From positions 30,499,774 to 30,563,773 of the forward strand of contig CM038470.1 in the NCBI GenBank assembly GCA_021464415.1: a DNA stretch of 64,000 bases, given 5' to 3'. Below are positions 57,011 through 64,000 of the stretch, one piece after another (within the stretch, counting starts at the first letter, position 1; each line of letters starts with the position of its first letter). This DNA comes from Lonicera japonica (lineage: Eukaryota; Streptophyta; Magnoliopsida; Dipsacales; Caprifoliaceae). The position numbers and the translations under genes were made by a program. The notes beneath the pieces were generated by a model. It saw nothing but the letters and a program-made list of their open reading frames with translations. It searched no databases and was not told where the DNA came from.

Positions 57011-58079
57011 CTCCTCATGCCTGGTTTTGATGGGAATTTTATAGCCAAAAGTAAAGGTATAATATTCCTCCATTTGTAGACATTTTAGAGCAATTTATTT
57101 AAATATTTTTGAATTACTTTTTATTGTATCTCACATTTGACTATCTAAAAAGGTCTTAATCAACACAAGTCATAATCATGTAAATGACCTTTATCGAATT
57201 TCATCAAAAAATTCAACCATCTCAGATTTCGTCCTTTCTTAGCTGGGAAGACCTTTCTCATCTTATAGGCAGCTTATGATCTTTCATCTGTTGGGCTAAG
57301 CTCATTTGCGTGACTTCGGCCTCAAAATTGACCGATCTCATTAGCGTGACCTCTCCCTCCAGATTGGTAGAGCTCACTTGCGAGACCTCCCCCTCAAGAT
57401 TGGTAGAACTCTAAGAAGGTGCCACAATAGCGAAATGGGTAACAGATATCAGTTGGGATAAAAGTAACACAGTTCTTCAATCATAGAAAATCATCTAGGT
57501 CATAAATAAAATGAATATTATTCTTCATGCCAGAACCAAGAAAGTCAGTTTAGCTATAAGAATGAGGGACAATTAATGTGGGACTTTTTCACCACCTTGA
57601 CACGTCATAGTCATATATTAAAGTGGCGAAAATTGACTATGCCTAATGGAATGACCTATGTGGCAAAGTAGAGTCTCGAGAGTGAAGTATTGGGCTGCAA
57701 TCAAACAGTCCAACTTAAAAGTATAAAGAGCTCACTTTGGCCTAAATCAGCCAAGTCTAAGTGATTACCTTAGCCTAAATTAGCTTGGCCTAAGTGATTA
57801 CGTTAGCTTAATTTAGTCCAACCAAAGTGATTACTTTGGCCAAAGTCATCCGGGTCAAAGTGATCACCTTGGCCTAAGAATCGACCCAGTTTACTCAAGG
57901 ATCAAACTTATCTACCCCAGCCTAGCAGGGCATAAGATTAGAAAAGGTTAATTATATCGTTTGTACCATAAAGGACAGAGTATCAACATAGTTGGCAAAC
58001 GTCTCCTATTTACTATGTGGTATAACAACCTTGAATAAAAAAAGCGTCTTGTTGGCTCACAGAGCATATACCTTGGCAC
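57010..58079. repeat. Right arm of segmental duplication, unit 2
   Basis: Matches 31260-32497 with scattered differences. Homology ends where a copia LTR begins at 58080. No gene seen. Confidence 0.75.
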
Positions 58080-58435
58080 TGATGGAGACATAAATATAGA
58101 ATCGTTTGATATTACTTATAGATTGAACAAAAAACTTTTGCTAAAACCCTATAGGAATAAAGAGATTTCATTTTTGTGGATCATGTAGAGGATCCATATG
58201 AGGAGACTATGGTTTGAAAGTATCAGATTGCGATTTGGTCAGATTTTTTAATTCTCGCTGGCTGCGAAAATCGACTGTTTTCGTCACCATAATAGCGGGA
58301 CAAGAACACTGCAAAACAAGGGTTAGCGAGTTCTATGTTCTATCCAACAACATGCACGAATAGATTTAACTGGACGACATAGCTAGTTCAATCCGTACGC
58401 AGCATCAAAGAAAACCAATCCCTCTGATACCAATT
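58080..58435 (-). repeat. Partial copia LTR plus 5' internal segment (extra copy)
   Basis: 58080-58290 matches the left end of the LTRs at 58436 and 63556. 58317-58435 matches the 5' internal leader at 63438-63555 (gttctatgttctatccaaca) including a PBS (58432 to 58421). The junction between them is about 58290-58316. Confidence 0.75.
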
Positions 58436-59903
58436 TGATGGAGACATAAATACAGGATCATTTGATATTGTGCATAGATTGAACAAAAAACTTTTGCTAA
58501 AACCCTATAAGAATAAAGAGATTTTACCTTTATGGATCATGTAGAGGATCCATGTGAGAAGACTAGGGTTTGAAGGTATCAGATTGCGATTTGGTTAAAT
58601 TTTTTAATTCTTGTTGGGCTGCGAACATTGATATTTTTTGCCACTGAAAAAACTTCTGACCGTCCTAATTTTTTGCGCAATATTAGTAACTTTGCGTTCC
58701 GAACGACATATCCAAAAATCAGCCCGATCCAACGGTGCGATCAAAAGTTACGATTAATTTACGACAGCAGTACCAAAAACCTAAAGATCTTCTATCGTAT
58801 TCCTTTCGCCATCAAATCTTGCACCGAGTGTGGGCTACGGTATCATTAAGATTTTCTCGTCTCTCAATAGAACAAACCCTAACTCATGAGAATTATTGTT
58901 ATTTGAGAAGAGACAATGCTGGCGTATATATAAGGCTACGATAGGGACCTTAAAGAAAAATAAGTATTTGGACTTCCTATAGAAAGTTGGAATCCTAATT
59001 GCACTATGAATTAGTTCAATCCATAAATTATAATTTACACCACTAAAGAATTATAATTGCACTCCCGTCCTTATCTCAAAATTTAATTTTGAACTCCTTG
59101 TTATTAAATACTTATTGTTCTTCCCACGTTAAGATTACAGATAACCGTCATTTAAATTAAATTACTGACAATTATATTTAAATGACTTCTTAATCCTTGA
59201 GCATACCACTTAACTTATTTGACATGTCGGATTAACATAATCCACCTGTAGGGTTTGACATGATTAAAACTTATAAGCTTCTCAAGGGGCTATCATCAAT
59301 CCCTATACCGGGATGTGGATTCCATCAATAATTAATATTCATCATACATATAGTGTCGTCATCCAATTCATGAAGATTATTGATCCATAAATGAATCTCA
59401 CTCTTAATGAGTCAAAACAACAAACACTACATATATATGTCTATTAATTATTTCAAGATTAAGAGCATAAGTAATCATAATAACCATGGGATTTTAAATT
59501 GTTTTATATAGTCAGTATAAAAATAATTAACCCAAACTGGTCCTATTCAATACACACAAAGTGTACTAGCACAACGAGTTAAAACTATACCGTTTCCTGT
59601 AGTTAAGATAAACTACTAAAACTTGTGCTACAATCCTACCGATGAGTGTCCAATTCCATCTAAGACTGTGAACTATTAAACTTATATTCCACAAGAATCG
59701 ATGATATGATCTTCTGTGCGTAAGCTATACTTTACACATCAAATTATCTACTATATGCAATAAAAGACACACATGCACAATATTTAAATAAATAATATAA
59801 TGCAACCATTGCCCATTAAGATTATCATTAAAATAGCAAAAACAAGTTTATAACATATCCAAACCAACAAGAAAATTATGACTTTTAGTTTATCACTTTA
59901 ACA
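58436..59903 (-). repeat. 3' LTR of the copia element
   Basis: Ends in tatcactttaaca (plus strand), next to the purine tract tgggagat on the minus strand. The left 440 bp match 63556-64000 closely. Confidence 0.88.
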
Positions 59904-60029
59904 ATCTCCCACTTAGACTCAAAGCCATGCACCTATGCATCTCACTCCCATTCTCTCAATGTGAACACTCTATGTGTTTTCCTTTCTTATGAATTCTCGG
60001 CTCTTTCGAGTTCACAACCGTTTCATTAT

Positions 60030-63000
60030 TATCAAAATAAAGTGAAATAGCTTATAACACTGAAGGTGCCACATCTAGATTCAAATGAAAGTTCCTGAGC
60101 TAAACCGTTGCCTTAGCTGCTTCTAAAATAGCCACATATTCAGCTTTCATGGTGGAGTCAGCAATGTATGACTGCTTGATACTCCTTCAAGTAATGACTC
60201 CACCTCTTAGAGTAAACACATAACCTGAAGTTGACTTTCCATAATCCTAACTTCTGACTAAAAATCCTTGTCTATGTATCCAACATGTACTAGACTATTT
60301 GCCTGGTAAACCAACATAAAATCTTGAGTCCTTTTAAGGTACTTAAGTATATGTTTTACCGCAGTTCAGTGTTCTTTCCCTGGATTAGATTGATATCTGT
60401 TAACCATATCAACGGCAAAGCAAATGTCTGGTCTAGTACACAATATAGCATACATGAGGCTTCTTACATCCGAAGCATAAGGAACTGTCCTCATCATCTC
60501 TATCTTATCATGTGTCTTATAACACTGTTCTTGGATAGAGTGATTCCATTCCTAAAAGGGAGAAACCCTTTCTTGGAATCCTGTATACTAAATATGGCAA
60601 GAATTGTATCGATATAAGTACCTTGCGATAAGCCTAACATCCTATTTTTTTGATCTCGCATAAGCTTAATACCAAGGATGTGACTGACTTTTCCCAAGTC
60701 CTTCATATCGAGCTGACTTGATAATCATACCCTCACTGAAGATAATATTCACATATCGCTTCCAATAAGTAAGATATTATCCACATACAATACCTAGAAT
60801 ACCACCGCGCTTTGGCTGCATCTTTTGTACACACAAGACTCATCCGAACATTGATCAAAACCAAAAGATTTGATTGCATGGTCAAAAAAGATGTTCCAAG
60901 ATTTAGACACTTGCTTAAGCCCATAAATGGGCTTCTTGAGCTTGCACAACATGTGCTCTTGGCCCTTTACTATGAATCCTTTTGGTTCAATCATATAAAT
61001 GCTTTTATCAAGACTTCTATTTAGGAAATCTATCTTGACATCCACTTGTCAAATCTCGTAATCAAGATGAGCCGCAATGGATAAGAGAATCTGAATAGAC
61101 TTTGGCATGGCTACCGGCAAAAAGGTTTCATCATAATCGATCTCCTTCTTTCTGAGTGAACCCTTTTAGCAACAAGCCTTAATTTAAGCCCGTCTAATCC
61201 TCTCTATCTTTTATATACCCATTTGCATCCGATAGGTTTTATCCCTTCGGGTGGTTTTACAAGATCCCAGACTTTGTTAGAGTACATGGATTCAATTTTA
61301 GATTTCATAACCCTTTGCCATTTTCTGTATCTTTATCTTGAAGTACTTCATTGTAGTTAAAAATGGTTCGTTTCTTATTCATCAGGGACCTTGTCATAAG
61401 ACTTTCCTAAGAACATAAAACGACCAGGTTGAAGAACAACCCTCCCACTACGACGAGGCACTATTTGTGTTTGTGTACATTGTGCAAATATTGAACATAC
61501 TAACTCACTATCCACACGTTATGCTGGTTTAAGAACCTACGTATTAGTGATTTGTTCAAGATGTGCACAGGTATCGGCAATTCTCCCATTACGACGAGGT
61601 AATGGAATGTCGATATCCATTTACTATGGTATTTCCTCTTGTACTAAAGGTATAGACGAATTGTGCCATGTTTTTCTCTCCTCTCATTTTCACTACAACA
61701 ACACTACTCCTGGGCATATGGTCTATGATATAATCCTCTTCTAAGAATCTGGCATTGATAATAATAACATTATATTCTTAAGGATTATTAAGTAAACCAC
61801 GCTTGGTTCTTTTTGGATATGAAACAAAGAAACACATTTTCGTTTTTGATTCCAACTTATCCGCATTACCTTTTAGCACATGTGCTGGACTACCTCATAC
61901 CCAAATATGTCGCAGACTAGGCTTACACCCTTGTCCGCAATTCTATGGGTGTAGTAGGTACTGACTTTGATGGTACCAAGTTCGGAATATATACAGCTAT
62001 TTTTAAAGCATATCCTCAAAAAAGAATCAGGTAGGTCTGAATAACTCATCATAGATCTTACCATTTCTATAAGAGTCTTATTCCTTCTTTCTGCTACACC
62101 ATCATGTTGTGGCATCCCCGGTGCAGACAACTGGGATGTAATACCATTCTCTAATAAGTATTCCTTGAACTCTCCCAAGAGGTATTCACAACCACGATTT
62201 AATTGTAGTGATTTGATACATTTTCCTAGACGCTTCACTATTTCTGCCTTGAATTCTTTGAATTTTTCAAAGATTTCAGACTTACGTCGCATTAAGTAAA
62301 TATATCTATACTTTAAATAATCATCTACAAATGTGATGAAATACTCAAAGCCTCCTCTAGTCTGGACATTCATATGACCATACAAATCAGAGTGAACCAG
62401 TTATAACTGTTCTTTAGCGCTATAACCTTTTGCCAAGAATGATCTCTTATTCATTTTACTTTCTAAACAGGATTCACAAACTAGAAGTGCCTCCACTTCC
62501 AATGAACCTAATGGTCCATTTTTGACCAATTTTTGAATTCTTTTTAGTTTAATATGACCAAGGTGTAAGTGCCAAAAATACATTTGGTTCATTTTGAAGG
62601 TTCCTTTCTCTTAATTGGTAAACTATTAATGCTATTCAATTCACTCAGTTGTAGTATTGACAAGTCAGGATTATTAATGTAAAGATCAATCACTAATGTA
62701 CTAGAACAAACAAACTATTTATTTTTTCTAATGATAACTGATTTATCATTAAAATAAACAAAATATTTGTCCTCAACCAATTTAGAAATATAAATCAAAT
62801 TCCTTATAATGGAAGATACATATAGACATTCCTTAATCATTAATATCCTATTCTGACTAGACTGAAGATATATATCTTCTACTGCAACTGTTGCCACATT
62901 CATAGCTGCCCATATGTAAATTTTCTCTATTTTTAAGTTGTCTGGTTTCCTGGAACCCTTACAAAGTATTGCAGACATGATTAGTGGCTCCCAAATCTAC

Positions 63001-63300
63001 ACAGCAAGTACTGGTAGATCGGACCACTAAACTAGATACAACAACAAATAGATGAAATTTACATATGTTGTTATAACAGTTTAAGAAACTAGAACAATCT
63101 TTCTTCAAATGCACTTTCTACTGACAATGAAAACACTAGCCTATAGGATTTTTCACTCCTCCTAGAGGTTCAGCGACTGCTGCACGCACTGCTCCTTGTG
63201 GGACTGCAGCTTATGCATTCTTCTTATTATTTTCTTGCTTTTGGGCATAGAAGTTGAAGCTTTCTCAGCCACTAGAGTACTAGCCAGCTTACCAAGGAGT
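60030..63300 (-). pseudogene. Copia gag-pol remnant
   Basis: The order is as follows. Zinc-knuckle CFHCQ-KVHLKKDC is near 63135-63095 with a stop inside. The protease site VDLGATNHVC is near 63000 (Leu where Ser is usual in DSG). Gag-pre-integrase YFWHLHLGHIKLKRI and CESCLESK lie at 62592-62430. The integrase core has TFVDDYLKYRYIY (62330) and MPQHDGVAERRNKTLIEM (62115). RT has MDVKIDFLNRSLDKSIYMIE (61045) and YVDNILLIGSD (60775; Asn in place of the second catalytic Asp). RNase H has ADSTMKAEYVAILEAA (60165). Multiple nonsense changes; not functional. Confidence 0.88.
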
Positions 63301-63555
63301 TCTTAAGCTGCTTGGAATTCTTTAAGAAGTTCCAAGAATGAATAAACCTTATTCATGTTGTAATTATGTCGGAATCCCTTAAATAAGTCCAGCAGCGACT
63401 GGAGAACGATATCAACCTGAGTTTCTCCATCGATTTCAAGGGTTAGCGAGTTCTATGTTCTATCCAACAACATGCACGAATAGATTTAACTGGACGACAT
63501 AGCTAGTTCAATCCGTACGCAGTATCAAAGAAAACCAATCCCTCTGATACCAATT

Positions 63556-64000
63556 TGATGGAGACATAAATAAAGGATCGTTTGATATTGTGCATAGATT
63601 GAACAAAAAAATTTTGCTAAAACCCTATAAGAATAAAAATATTTTACCTTTATTGATCATGTAGAGGATCCATGTGAGAAGACTAGGGTTTGAAGGTATC
63701 AGATTGCGATTTGGTTAAATTTTTTAATTCTTGTTGAGCTGCGAACATTGACATTTTTTGCCACTAAAAAAACTTTTGATCGTCCTGATTTTTTGTGCAA
63801 TAATAGTAACTTTGCGTTCCGAACGACATATCCAAAAATCAGCCCGATCCAACGGTGCGATCAAAAGTTACGATTAATTTACGACAGCAGTACCAAAAAC
63901 CTAAAGATCTTCTATCGTATTCCTTCCGCCATCAAATCTTGCACCGAGTGTGGGCTACGGTATCATCAAGATTTTCTCCTCTCTCAATAGAACAAACCTT
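63556..64000 (-). repeat. 5' LTR of the copia element, cut by window edge
   Basis: Matches 58436-58880 with few differences (for example aaaggatcg against caggatca near the start). The rest lies outside the window. Confidence 0.88.

Larger units (their letters stand above)
58436..64000 (-). mobile_element. Ty1/copia retrotransposon, running out of the window
   Basis: On the minus strand: 5' LTR from beyond 64000 to 63556, PBS tggtatcagagg (63552 to 63541), coding region 63300-60000, purine tract aagtgggagat and 3' LTR 59903-58436 (about 1468 bp, TGTTAAAGTG to CTCCATCA). Domain order gag, protease, integrase, RT, RNase H defines Ty1/copia. The coding region has many stops. Confidence 0.9.

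Overview
This window is nuclear DNA of a flowering plant, probably a eudicot. It has AT-rich intergenic DNA, intron-containing genes with GT-AG introns, TA microsatellites, and dense nested transposons of typical plant families (hAT/DUF4371, Tourist-like MITEs, TRIM, chromovirus Ty3/gypsy, Ty1/copia). It also holds an endogenous pararetrovirus (Caulimoviridae). I cannot name the species from sequence alone.

Only two loci look like functional host genes. They are two plus-strand secreted alpha-amylase genes with the same four-exon layout: 18205-22398 and 43697-53208, each predicting 425 residues. They lie in a tandem segmental duplication. Unit 1 runs from about 2203 to 32497 and unit 2 from about 38122 to 58079. 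Each unit has an upstream repeat (2203-3852 and 38122-40226), the amylase gene, a WEB-family coiled-coil pseudogene on the minus strand, and a shared tail (31260-32497 and 57010-58079).

Because one unit shows the empty site for insertions in the other, many transposons can be delimited to the base. Unit 1 private insertions: a TTA-flanked MITE (2826-3110), the 10.8-kb pararetrovirus array (3911-14757), a non-autonomous hAT (18355-19344) carrying a nested MITE, and a chromovirus (24448-30542, TSD catag). Unit 2 private insertions: a solo LTR (39160-40029, TSD acttt), a Tat/Ogre-like fragment and a transposon composite just upstream of the amylase TATA box, a second solo LTR (54930-56442), and a 4.0-kb non-autonomous LTR retrotransposon (44182-48198, TSD agtat) in amylase intron 1.

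The 44182-48198 element is the most unusual object. Its two 275-bp LTRs read as identical, so it is very young. It has no gag or pol. Instead it carries a long GC-rich ORF that begins with a LOB-domain-like cysteine motif and continues into Pro/His/Leu repeats, plus a minisatellite with 11 CACGTGG (G-box/ABRE) motifs.

The viral block on the minus strand is about 1.2 tandem genome units (unit length about 8.03 kb between two tRNA-iMet primer-binding sites), followed by an inverted 1.16-kb copy of the genome's 3' region. The main polyprotein frame is broken by several stops and frameshifts. The left end and right end of the window are parts of larger mobile elements: a hAT transposase gene at 1-1909, and a Ty1/copia element with three LTR copies at 58080-64000.
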